Positions 1-6,868 are shown, counted from the stretch's first letter. The stretch: DNA of 8,515 nucleotides from Bacteroidota bacterium (GCA_003488525.1 DNLG01000039.1:9861-18375), one strand, 5' to 3'. Numbers and translations are program-made. The notes: generated by a model from the sequence alone, not told the origin.

Positions 1-128
1 GCAAAGGCATAGATAGCTGCTATCGGTCGGCGCAGATCAGACGGAACCAGCAATGAGGCAACCGGGAAGTTCTCATAGTGTCTGCGGGCTAACCGCAGGC
101 AGATCTGGTAGGCGGCTTCAATGGTCAT
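1..128 (-). CDS. hpnC: Squalene synthase HpnC-type, N-terminal fragment (runs off left edge)
   Basis: Reading the minus strand from an ATG at 128 gives 42 complete codons with no stop before the window edge. Residues 14-25 read ARRHYENFPVAS, and residues 32-42 are LRRPIAAIYAF. This order (an HYENF-V-S block, then Pro and Leu-Arg, then A-IYAF) is the N-terminal signature of the squalene/phytoene synthase family, HpnC branch. HpnC acts with HpnD and HpnE to turn farnesyl diphosphate into squalene for hopanoids. The aspartate-rich catalytic motifs would lie further downstream, outside the window, so catalysis cannot be judged. The ATG at 128 is the only likely start: an in-frame TGA lies in the hairpin upstream and no other start codon intervenes. 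No Shine-Dalgarno is visible. It lies 70 bases behind the foldase gene on the same strand, with a hairpin between them. HpnD or another phytoene synthase is a less likely alternative. Confidence 0.82.
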   Translation of the reverse strand, partial: MTIEAAYQICLRLARRHYENFPVASLLVPSDLRRPIAAIYAF

Positions 129-130
129 GT

Positions 131-172
131 TGCAAAACGAAACGACCCCACATCAGGCCGACATGGGGTCGT
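131..172 (-). terminator. Hairpin with T-rich tail between foldase gene and hpnC
   Basis: ACGACCCCA (142-150) pairs perfectly with TGGGGTCGT (164-172), giving a 9-bp GC-rich stem with a 13-base loop. On the minus strand the stem is followed by TTCGTTTTG (141-133), a broken T-run. This fits a factor-independent terminator for the foldase gene, whose stop codon is 26 bases before the stem. Because hpnC starts only 13 bases after the stem, it may act as an attenuator or partial terminator rather than a full stop. Strand and role are inferred from the tail; the pairing itself is seen directly. Confidence 0.6.
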
Positions 173-198
173 GAATTTTCATCGTTGAACAGGGGGCG

Positions 199-2352
199 TC
201 AGCTACGTGCGCTGAAACGCTTATCGATGATCTCGGCGTTCTCACGGACCTTCTGGAACCAGGTTCCGAAGGCAGCACCGCGAATCCGTGCTGATGCACC
301 CTGCAGCTGTGTTGGCAGATCCTTGTTGAATGCAGCCAGATCGGCATCCGTGCGGTTGAGCACCTTGATGACAAACCAGCCACGTTCGCCCTTGATTGGT
401 CCGCTTACCTGACCGACAGGAAGACTGAAGGCCTTTGCTGTGACCATGTATTCTCCGCCGAAGCCGGTGATCATGCCATTGTTGCGAAGACCCGCCTGCG
501 TCTGATAGGGGATAGACGAATCACCACCGCGCGCCGCCGACAAGCCGGACGTAGCGGCCAAAGCAGCAACCTGCTTGGCCTGTGCTTCGAGCTTGGCAAG
601 CTTGGCGCGCTCAGTTAACACGCGCACGATGCGCTCTCGCACGTCCTGTAGTGGCATCACGCCAGGTTCACGAACGTCCGATACCTGAGCGATGACCGTA
701 CCGTAGTACTTGACGTCGCGACGCAGGGCAGCACCGACCTCGTTCTCGAACGCCCATGCCGTGATCTCGTATGACTGAAGAATTGGCGTCTCGCGGCGGA
801 ACATTGGCGACTGCTGCACAACGGCAAAGAACTTGCTCTTGTACTTCGCGCCCACCGATTCGATGGTCTCACCGTTGGTGATGGCCGTCAGGGCCTCCTG
901 GGCAGCAGCGGCAACGGCGCGCTTGGTGGCCGAGGAGATGGAGGTCTTGAGAGTGATCGTTGAATACTTGTATTCGACCGACGTCTTTTCGGTCACCTTG
1001 ATGATGTGATAGCCGAATTGCGTTTCCACCGGGCCAACGATCGAACCGACCGATGAGTTGAACACGGCGCTGTCGAAGGCGGCAACCATGCGCCCCTTAC
1101 CGAAGTAGTTCAGGTCTCCGCCTTGCTGGGCCGAACCTGGGTCCTTGGAGAACGTGCGGGCCAGTTCGGCGAAGTCTTCACCCTTTTTAACGCGAGCCAT
1201 GATCGACGTTGCCTGCGCCTTTGCCGAGTCCTTGGACATGCCATCGAAGGAAATCAGAATGTGCGAGGCGCGAGCGATCGGGTTGACGCCTTCGCGGCGA
1301 TCATCAAGTCGGTAGAAAGCGATGCCGCCGGGGATGTTCAGAGGGCCGAAGACCTCACGAGGTGCGAGCGTGCTCAGAGCTGTCGCGACGTTCGGGTCGA
1401 GTTCGTTTACCGCCGTATACTCCGATTGCGTGCCACGCAGGTCGCTCATTTCCTGGCTGAAGACCGAGTCGCGAGCCTCAGGCGTTGCAGCCTGCGCAAG
1501 GGCAGACGTCAGACGCATGGACTTCTTCTGCGCATTCAGCGTATCGTCCTTTGAAGGGATCTGCGGGAACACCAGATACTTGATGGAGCGTGCCGCGCGC
1601 TGCGGGTAGAACTGCTTGTTCTTTTCGTAGTAGTCGGCCACGTCGGCATCGCTGACCTTGACGTCGGCATCAGCTACACGGTTGCTGCTCAGGGCGACGA
1701 ACTCGATGTCGGCAGAAGAGTTCTCCCGGACAAAGTCCTGCTTTGCAGCAGCCACCGAGGGCGTGCTGGCAACGGCTCCAAGAGTCGATGCCAGAGCCTG
1801 CTGCAGAAGCTGCATCCGAAGGTAGTCCTCTGTCTGCAACAGAATGCCCTTCCATCGCTCGAGGGTAAGGCCATTTCGCTCGAGCAGTTCCTTGACCGAT
1901 TCCGGTTGCGTCACCAGCGTCCACTGCATGCGTGGGTCAAAGTTGCCCAGACTGTCCTTACCGAACTGGAACTGCTGTGGCGGGTTCGTCACAAGCATAT
2001 CGATGATCTGCTGGGGTGTGACAACGATTCCAAGCTTCTCAGCCTGCTGGCGCCGCAGAACCTCATTGATCATCTCGTCAAAGATCTGCTGACGGATGAC
2101 CTCGTCATCGATCTCCTGGTTCGGATTCTGCTGCCGCTGGTTTTCGATGGTTTCCTTGACGCGTGCCTCGAAATCAGCCACCGTTATGACCTCGCCGTTG
2201 ACGGTGGCTGCTGCCATGGTCTCTGCTGAAGGCCTGTTGTTCCTGATGCTCGTGCAGCTTGAATCTTGCACGACCATGAAGACGATGAAAAGTGTGGCGA
2301 TGACAGCAAGGAAATACGGGCTGATCTGCCGAAAGCGTGTTATGGCACCCAT
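199..2352 (-). CDS. Membrane-anchored parvulin-type peptidyl-prolyl isomerase (PpiD/SurA-like)
   Basis: The 717-residue product is a predicted envelope foldase that isomerises Xaa-Pro bonds in exported proteins. A short positive N-terminus is followed by one transmembrane helix (about residues 11-29), so the rest should be periplasmic. Residues 48-185 resemble the SurA/PpiD N-terminal chaperone domain (VNGEVIT, then glutamine-rich helices). A parvulin domain spans about 360-455, with RASHILI at 361-367, FAELARTFSKDPGSAQQGGDL around 394-413 and FGYHIIKV at 446-453. Residues 530-668 look like a second, degenerate parvulin-like unit ending GWFVIKVLNR. Length and architecture suit PpiD-like proteins of the Bacteroidota/Chlorobiota type. 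The start at 2352 is chosen because GGAGGAG lies 8 bases upstream and the membrane helix follows at once; the frame stays open to 2631 but that part is low-complexity and overlaps the divergent gene. Cys33 follows the helix but has no lipobox. Family confidence is high; the exact orthologue name is not certain. Confidence 0.92.
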   Translation of the reverse strand: MGAITRFRQISPYFLAVIATLFIVFMVVQDSSCTSIRNNRPSAETMAAATVNGEVITVADFEARVKETIENQRQQNPNQEIDDEVIRQQIFDEMINEVLRRQQAEKLGIVVTPQQIIDMLVTNPPQQFQFGKDSLGNFDPRMQWTLVTQPESVKELLERNGLTLERWKGILLQTEDYLRMQLLQQALASTLGAVASTPSVAAAKQDFVRENSSADIEFVALSSNRVADADVKVSDADVADYYEKNKQFYPQRAARSIKYLVFPQIPSKDDTLNAQKKSMRLTSALAQAATPEARDSVFSQEMSDLRGTQSEYTAVNELDPNVATALSTLAPREVFGPLNIPGGIAFYRLDDRREGVNPIARASHILISFDGMSKDSAKAQATSIMARVKKGEDFAELARTFSKDPGSAQQGGDLNYFGKGRMVAAFDSAVFNSSVGSIVGPVETQFGYHIIKVTEKTSVEYKYSTITLKTSISSATKRAVAAAAQEALTAITNGETIESVGAKYKSKFFAVVQQSPMFRRETPILQSYEITAWAFENEVGAALRRDVKYYGTVIAQVSDVREPGVMPLQDVRERIVRVLTERAKLAKLEAQAKQVAALAATSGLSAARGGDSSIPYQTQAGLRNNGMITGFGGEYMVTAKAFSLPVGQVSGPIKGERGWFVIKVLNRTDADLAAFNKDLPTQLQGASARIRGAAFGTWFQKVRENAEIIDKRFSARS

Positions 2353-2360
2353 AGTGGGTA

Positions 2361-2367
2361 CTCCTCC
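2361..2367 (-). promoter_or_regulatory. Strong Shine-Dalgarno fixing the foldase start
   Basis: The minus strand reads GGAGGAG here, 8 bases before the ATG at 2352. This is a near-perfect anti-16S match at ideal spacing. It decides against the longer reading frame that stays open to 2631. Confidence 0.85.
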
Positions 2368-2430
2368 GTCGTGAGAATGACACAATGAAATGCGGTCGGA
2401 GTCTTCAGGACGTTCCGAACACATAAGCCC

Positions 2431-2438
2431 CAAATATA
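2431..2438 (-). promoter_or_regulatory. Possible TAnnTTTG-type promoter element for the foldase gene
   Basis: On the minus strand the eight bases read TATATTTG, an exact match to the TAnnTTTG -7 element known from Bacteroidota promoters. It lies 78 bases upstream of the foldase ATG in the divergent intergenic region. A TTG occurs 16 bases further upstream, shorter than the usual 19-21 base spacing, so the -33 element is not convincing. The element begins at the edge of a small inverted repeat (AGCCCC 2426-2431, GGGGCT 2446-2451). For the opposite direction only a weak TTGACG (2478-2483) without a good -10 is seen. The rest of this 178-base region shows nothing else. Confidence 0.35.
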
Positions 2439-2530
2439 CGGTCAAGGGGCTATTCAATGGCGGGTTTGGCCGTAACTTTGACGCGAAATCGGACGCGTTA
2501 CAGCGTTCTCCTCTGGAAAGATTTATCCCC

Positions 2531-3388
2531 ATGAACCACCAAGAGTTACAGTTTGGCCCCTTTTCGGTCTCCCTTCTGGAGACATGCCGATTTGGTCTCG
2601 ACGGCGGCGCGATGTTCGGTGTTGTCCCCAAGACGCTCTGGGAGCGGGCCTATGCATCGGCCGATGAACGAAATCGCATTCCGATGGCCGCCAAGGTTCT
2701 GCTGGTACGCGCCCATGGGCGAACGATCCTGGTCGATACCGGAAACTGTCCATGGATGAGTCCCAAACTGCGCGAGATCTACGATATCTGCTTCGACGAT
2801 CATTCGATCTCGGGATCACTTGCACGCGCTGGTGTGGACGCTGCGCAGGTGACGGACGTGGTGCTCACGCACTTGCACTTTGATCACGTTGGAGGGGCTA
2901 TGCTCGAGACCGGAGAGCCTCGGTTTCCAAACGCGGCCTACCACGTGCAGAAGCGGCAACTCGACTGGGCGCGCGCGGCAACCGAGAAAGACCGTGCGTC
3001 GTTCATGCCGGAGATGTTCGAGCCCCTTGTCGGATCGGGCCGCATGAACATCGTTGACGGAGATGGTGAGCTCTTCCCCGGAATGTACCTTGAGTGCGTC
3101 CACGGACATACGCAGTCGATGCAGACCGTGCGCCTGAGTGACGGACAGACGACGGTGTTCTTTCCGGCCGACCTCATGCCGACCTCGGCGCACATCAGCG
3201 TACCGTACGGTATGGCATACGACAACTTTCCGCTGACGACGATCGACGAGAAGAAGCGCTTGTTGCCGCGCATCATCGATGAGCAATGGATCGTAGTGTT
3301 CGAGCACGACGCGCTGCGTGATGCCGGACGCATCGTGCGCACCGACAGGGGAGTGGCGCTTGGTGAGGAGTTCGTGCTGTGCCGCTGA
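2531..3388 (+). CDS. Metallo-beta-lactamase-fold metallo-hydrolase
   Basis: The 285-residue product is a probable cytoplasmic two-metal hydrolase; no signal peptide is seen. The metal site is complete: HLHFDH at 114-119 (the HxHxDH motif), the GHT histidine at 193, a bridging aspartate in PADL at 214 and a late histidine in FEHD at 259. An earlier VDTG (68-71) is the usual strand-end aspartate of the fold. The long segment between the N-terminus and HxHxDH resembles the lactonase/YtnP-like branch more than glyoxalase II, but the substrate cannot be read. The start at 2531 is preferred: it opens directly on the fold, with a weak GGAAAG 10 bases upstream. The frame is open back to an ATG at 2390, but that extension covers the divergent promoter region. 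The gene ends inside the next frame (Rieske), suggesting one transcript and coupled translation. Confidence 0.9.
   Translation: MNHQELQFGPFSVSLLETCRFGLDGGAMFGVVPKTLWERAYASADERNRIPMAAKVLLVRAHGRTILVDTGNCPWMSPKLREIYDICFDDHSISGSLARAGVDAAQVTDVVLTHLHFDHVGGAMLETGEPRFPNAAYHVQKRQLDWARAATEKDRASFMPEMFEPLVGSGRMNIVDGDGELFPGMYLECVHGHTQSMQTVRLSDGQTTVFFPADLMPTSAHISVPYGMAYDNFPLTTIDEKKRLLPRIIDEQWIVVFEHDALRDAGRIVRTDRGVALGEEFVLCR
3365..3370 (+). promoter_or_regulatory. Shine-Dalgarno inside the hydrolase gene for the Rieske gene
   Basis: GAGGAG ends 8 bases before the GTG at 3379, ideal spacing for that start and too far (17 bases) for the ATG at 3388. It is the main reason to choose GTG. The alternative ATG at 3388 overlaps the hydrolase stop as TGATG, a classic re-initiation arrangement, so both starts could be used. 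Confidence 0.6.
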
Positions 3389-3729
3389 TGGACGCGCAGG
3401 AGATGCATGCCGATGGGCGACGCTATGTGCTTGTCTGCAGGTCAGTCGATGTTGTCGAGCGACGTGGATATCGCGTAGAGATCGACATCGAGCATGACCT
3501 TGCGCTGTTCCGCGTTGATGGTCAGGTGCGATGCGTCACCAACGTCTGTCCGCATAAACGTGAAGCCCGAATCTTTGACGGCTTTGTTGCCGACGGTACC
3601 GTGTCCTGCCCGCTGCACGCATGGAGATTCGATCTCTGCACAGGAGCGAACGTAACGGGTCAGGCCGGACTCCGCACCTACGACGTTATCGAGCGCGCAG
3701 GACGCGTGTGGGTTAACGTGCCAGAGTGA
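3379..3729 (+). CDS. Small Rieske [2Fe-2S] protein
   Basis: The 116-residue single-domain protein carries both halves of a Rieske cluster site: CPH at 57-59 and CPLH at 77-80, spaced as in Rieske ferredoxins and NirD-like small subunits. The second half continues CPLHAWRFDLCTG, a typical cluster loop with the trailing aromatic and glycine. It should be a cytoplasmic electron carrier: no signal peptide or membrane helix is present, so it is not the bc1/b6f type. No oxygenase or nitrite reductase catalytic subunit is in view. It overlaps the upstream hydrolase by 10 bases (GTG start) and probably shares its transcript, which hints that the two products work on one pathway. Its 3' end overlaps the opposing PASTA gene by 17 bases. 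If the ATG at 3388 is used, the product is three residues shorter with no effect on the domain. Confidence 0.9.
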   Translation: MPLMDAQEMHADGRRYVLVCRSVDVVERRGYRVEIDIEHDLALFRVDGQVRCVTNVCPHKREARIFDGFVADGTVSCPLHAWRFDLCTGANVTGQAGLRTYDVIERAGRVWVNVPE

Positions 3730-4456
3730 CGCTTACCTGCGCGGATCCACCGACGGAACTGTCTGCAGGGGGCTCCTGGGCAATGATCGTTCCGGCGGTG
3801 AAGGCCTTTGTGGGTCGCTCATTGATGGTGGTTATCTCCAGCCCCAGCTCCGACAAAGCCGATCGCGCCTCGTCGATATTCAGCCCAACCAGGTAGGGCA
3901 TACGCAGCGTGGCTCCTTGAGAGACGCTCACGTTTACGGAAGCATCGGCCGCAACCGGCGCTCCGGCAGCCATGGACTGCCAGGCGATCGTCTCCGGCTC
4001 GTGTTCGGCGCTGATGGTCGATGATACTGAGCCGAGCTGAAGCCCGCTGCGTGCAAGGGCTCGGCGCGCCTCACCGAGACTCATGCCGATAAGGTTCGGC
4101 ATCGTTACTGCTTCGAGCCCCTTGCTTACTGTGAGGTACACACGCCGACCTTGCTTCACGATAGAGCCGTCGGCCGGAAGCTGAGACATTACCACTCCGG
4201 ATGGTACCTCGGCGCTGTGCTGATAACGGATATCCTTAACCTGCAGGCCGAGGTCTTTGAGAACATAGTCGGCGCGTTCGACCTTCTGACCGATCACCGA
4301 GGGCACGCGCACCGTATCTGCCGTCGAGACGATCCACGGTAAGGCCAGCTGATCAACGATCAGTAGCATGAGGATGATGGCCGAGCCGATCACGCCTGCT
4401 GCGATTCCTATCTTGCGCCACGTCCACATTTGCCTGCGAAGATATCCAGACCTCAT
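3713..4456 (-). CDS. Membrane-anchored protein with three PASTA domains
   Basis: The 247-residue product has a short basic cytoplasmic tail, one transmembrane helix (about residues 16-35) and three successive PASTA repeats at about 49-112, 117-180 and 184-245. Each opens with a P-[SNY]-[VL]-[IV]-G block (VPSVIG, MPNLIG, MPYLVG) and closes on an S/T-rich V-S-V strand. PASTA domains bind peptidoglycan fragments or act as protein-interaction modules in penicillin-binding proteins and PknB-type kinases. Here no kinase or transpeptidase domain is attached, so this is a stand-alone PASTA protein facing the periplasm; its role is unknown. The start is uncertain: ATG at 4456 overlaps the start of the divergent NrnA gene; ATG at 4429 (nine residues shorter, weak AGG upstream) avoids this; TTG at 4462 is least likely. 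None has a strong Shine-Dalgarno. The membrane helix is kept with any choice. Confidence 0.88.
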   Translation of the reverse strand: MRSGYLRRQMWTWRKIGIAAGVIGSAIILMLLIVDQLALPWIVSTADTVRVPSVIGQKVERADYVLKDLGLQVKDIRYQHSAEVPSGVVMSQLPADGSIVKQGRRVYLTVSKGLEAVTMPNLIGMSLGEARRALARSGLQLGSVSSTISAEHEPETIAWQSMAAGAPVAADASVNVSVSQGATLRMPYLVGLNIDEARSALSELGLEITTINERPTKAFTAGTIIAQEPPADSSVGGSAQVSVTLAR

Positions 4457-5456
4457 GAACAACGATCAATCGGCCATCTACTCATCGATCATTTCGGCCA
4501 TCTCTCAGGTCCGAAGGGTCGTTATCACCACCCATGTCAATCCCGACGGAGACGCCATCGGATCGTCGCTCGCTTTATGGCACTGGCTTCGCGGCAGGGG
4601 CATTGATGCTTCGGTGGTTCTCCCCAACGCCGCCCCGTCGAATCTGCGCTGGATGCCGGGAGCCTCGTCGATGCTCACGTTCGGTCCGGCCAGCATGCAG
4701 CTGATCGACACGGCAGAGGTGATCGTCGTACTCGATCTCAACACGCTCACGCGTCTTGGCGAGCTGGGACAGCGTATCGCCGCGTCCACTGCCAGGATCA
4801 TCAATATCGATCACCACACACATCCGCAAGACTTCGCCCACATCGCGCATATCGACACTTCCGCATGCTCCACGTGCGCGATGATCGGGCAGCTCCTGTT
4901 CACGGGTGGCGCTGCCTCGGACATTAGCCCCGAGATTGCCACCTGTATCTACACAGGGATCATGACCGACACCGGCTCTTTTCGCTTTCCGCGCACCACC
5001 GAAGCGGTTTTTCGTCTTGTTGCCGATCTCGTCGAGAAGGGGGCTGACCCCGTAGTGTGTTTCGACGAGGTCATGAACCAGAGCTCGTTCGGCCGCACAA
5101 AACTGCTTGGTGCAGCCCTGGCCTCGCTCACATTGCGGTCCGGTGGGCGGCTCTGCACGATGACCGTGCGCCGTCAGGATCTGCTTGACACGGGATGCAG
5201 CGTCGATGACGTCGAGGGCTTCGTGCACCACACCCTCAGCATCGCCGGCGTGCAGATGGGCATTCTCTTTGTCGAGGTCGACGGGGAGATCAAGTGTTCG
5301 TTCCGGTCAAAGGGCGACGTTTTTGTGCGAGATCTTGCGGCCACGCTCGGAGGGGGCGGACATGTTCATGCCGCCGGAGCTCGTGTACGTCATCGTGCAT
5401 ATGAAGAGGTCGTCGCCCAGGTCACGACATCAGCAGAGGCACTCTTCGCCGCATGA
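4455..5456 (+). CDS. nrnA: DHH-family phosphoesterase, NrnA-type (oligoribonuclease / pAp phosphatase)
   Basis: The 333-residue product has the full DHH/DHHA1 layout of NrnA, which degrades nanoRNA dinucleotides to mononucleotides and in many species dephosphorylates 3'-phosphoadenosine 5'-phosphate. Metal-binding motifs seen in order are HVNPDGDAIGSS (27-38), an aspartate in VVLDLN (94), DHH at 119-121 and TDTGSFRFP (171-179). The C-terminal substrate-binding motif GGGGHVHAAGAR lies at 299-310. Length is typical for the family and no key residue is missing. It is soluble and cytoplasmic. The ATG at 4455 is placed about 20 residues before the first strand (RVVITTH), as usual for the family; no strong Shine-Dalgarno is visible. 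The frame is open upstream to 4368, but this lies inside the divergent PASTA gene. Whether both activities are present cannot be told from sequence alone. Confidence 0.93.
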   Translation: MNNDQSAIYSSIISAISQVRRVVITTHVNPDGDAIGSSLALWHWLRGRGIDASVVLPNAAPSNLRWMPGASSMLTFGPASMQLIDTAEVIVVLDLNTLTRLGELGQRIAASTARIINIDHHTHPQDFAHIAHIDTSACSTCAMIGQLLFTGGAASDISPEIATCIYTGIMTDTGSFRFPRTTEAVFRLVADLVEKGADPVVCFDEVMNQSSFGRTKLLGAALASLTLRSGGRLCTMTVRRQDLLDTGCSVDDVEGFVHHTLSIAGVQMGILFVEVDGEIKCSFRSKGDVFVRDLAATLGGGGHVHAAGARVRHRAYEEVVAQVTTSAEALFAA

Positions 5457-5460
5457 GACG

Positions 5461-6798
5461 TCAGCGGCCGAGACAGGTGCCGATGATATCCATGCCCGTA
5501 TCGACAAGTTCGCGGGTGAGGTTAAGGGGCGGACGGAACCGTACGGACCGGTCACCGCTGCCGACCAGCAGCAGGCCGTTGTCATAGGCGGTTTTGAGGA
5601 AGGCATTGCGCTCGTCTTTCGACGGAAGGTCGAAGGCGCAGAACAGACCCATTCCGCGAATGTTCGACATTCGGTCATGGCCGACCTGGTCGCGCAACCC
5701 ACTCAGCTGCTGACGAAGATAGGTGCCGACGTCTGCGGCGTTCTGCACAAGCTTCTCTTCATCAATGATCTCGAGATACTTTGTTGCCCTCACCATGTCA
5801 ACCAGTGAGCCGCCCCAGGTGGAATTGATCCGGCTGGACGTGTGGAACACGTTGTCCGGCACATCGTCAATGCGGGGCCCCACGACGATGCCACAGACCT
5901 GCATCTTTTTTCCGAACGACATGATGTCAGGTTCGACCCCAAGCCCCATGTGCGCCCACCAGTGGCCGGATATGCCGACGCCTGTCTGCACTTCATCGAA
6001 GATGAGCAGCGCTTCGTTCTCATCGCAGAGCTCCCGGAGGCGGCGAAGGAACTCAGGGCGGAAGTGGTTATCGCCCCCTTCACCCTGGATCGGCTCGATG
6101 ATGATTGCGGCGATATCGTCTTTGTTGTCGACAAACGCCTGCTTGATCGCTGCGACGGCCTCGTCCTCACGTCGCCGCACATCAGTCAGGACGTCATCGG
6201 TGACCGGGAAGGAGAGCATGGGCGGAGCGATCCGCGGCCACTTCCATTGGGGCCAGTGGGCAACCTTCGTCGGATCGGTGTTGGTCAGGGACATACAGTA
6301 GCCGGATCTGCCGTGGAATGCCCGCTGGAAGTGGATGATCTGATGTCCGCGATCGCTAGTGTACCCTTTTGAAAAGTTCCGGCGGACCTTCCAATCCATC
6401 GCAGTTTTAATGGCGTTCTCGACGGCCAGTGTTCCACCGTCGATGAAAAAGGCATAGCGGAAATGCTTCGGTAGGGCAAGCTCGAAGAAGGTCTTCACGA
6501 AGGTGGCCATGTGCGTCGTGTAGATATCCGAGTTCGACGGCTTGTTCAAGGCAGCCCTGCCAATGAACTCCACGAAGGCCGGATCGACCATCTTCGGGTG
6601 GTTCATCCCTATGGGCATCGAGGCGATGCAGGTAAAGAAATCCAGGTATGGACGCTGCGTTCGCGCCTCGACCATCCAGGCCCCGTGGCTGTTGTCAAGG
6701 TCGATCACATGGTCGAATCCGTCAACCAGGATATAGTCCCGTAGGGTCGGGAGAACGTTTTCAGGGGCGATGTCGAAGCGTGGTGAGTAGGATTTCAT
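5461..6798 (-). CDS. lat: L-lysine 6-transaminase (class III, PLP-dependent)
   Basis: The 445-residue enzyme transfers the epsilon-amino group of lysine to 2-oxoglutarate, giving 2-aminoadipate 6-semialdehyde and glutamate. It follows the mycobacterial Lat protein closely along its length, as far as memory allows: LNKPSNSD (84-91), GGTLAVENA (121-129), AFHGRSGY (160-167), EPIQGEGGD (235-243), LIFDEVQTG (265-273), FGKKMQVCG (295-303), NSTWGG (325-330) and RFRPPL (420-425). Lys297 is the likely PLP lysine and Asp268 the pyridine-nitrogen partner; Arg422 matches the family arginine that binds the oxoglutarate carboxylate. These blocks separate Lat from ornithine and GABA transaminases. The start at 6798 precedes the conserved N-terminus; no Shine-Dalgarno is visible. 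No semialdehyde dehydrogenase or other lysine catabolic gene is adjacent. It faces NrnA with four bases between stop codons and no terminator hairpin. Confidence 0.93.
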   Translation of the reverse strand: MKSYSPRFDIAPENVLPTLRDYILVDGFDHVIDLDNSHGAWMVEARTQRPYLDFFTCIASMPIGMNHPKMVDPAFVEFIGRAALNKPSNSDIYTTHMATFVKTFFELALPKHFRYAFFIDGGTLAVENAIKTAMDWKVRRNFSKGYTSDRGHQIIHFQRAFHGRSGYCMSLTNTDPTKVAHWPQWKWPRIAPPMLSFPVTDDVLTDVRRREDEAVAAIKQAFVDNKDDIAAIIIEPIQGEGGDNHFRPEFLRRLRELCDENEALLIFDEVQTGVGISGHWWAHMGLGVEPDIMSFGKKMQVCGIVVGPRIDDVPDNVFHTSSRINSTWGGSLVDMVRATKYLEIIDEEKLVQNAADVGTYLRQQLSGLRDQVGHDRMSNIRGMGLFCAFDLPSKDERNAFLKTAYDNGLLLVGSGDRSVRFRPPLNLTRELVDTGMDIIGTCLGR

Positions 6799-6868
6799 GA
6801 CCGCGAAAATACGGACTTGACGCAGACCTCTGTTCGGTGGGTCACATGAAAGTTCGATTGCCAACGTT

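Noticed and set aside
53..412. 119-residue plus-strand open frame across the left edge
   Set aside because: It crosses the hpnC start, the hairpin and the foldase 3' end in antisense; the minus strand explains all of this sequence.
1123..1554. 143-residue plus-strand open frame
   Set aside because: It lies opposite the parvulin domain of the foldase and shows no protein-like pattern.
2250..2270. Cysteine 33 of the foldase as a lipoprotein anchor
   Set aside because: Residues before it (QDSS) do not form a lipobox, so a plain membrane helix anchor fits better.
2390..2530. 47-codon upstream extension of the hydrolase frame
   Set aside because: It spans the divergent promoter region, and the fold begins right after the ATG at 2531.
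2353..2631. 93-codon upstream extension of the foldase frame
   Set aside because: The GGAGGAG site and membrane helix fix the start at 2352, and the extension overlaps the divergent hydrolase gene.
2816..3307. 163-residue minus-strand open frame
   Set aside because: It is opposite the metal-binding region of the hydrolase, a GC-rich shadow frame.
4575..5231. 218-residue minus-strand open frame
   Set aside because: It lies wholly opposite the nrnA motifs, has Arg/Gly-rich shadow composition, and matches no family.
5842..6372. 176-residue plus-strand open frame
   Set aside because: It is antisense to the conserved core of lysine transaminase and has no ribosome site or family signature.
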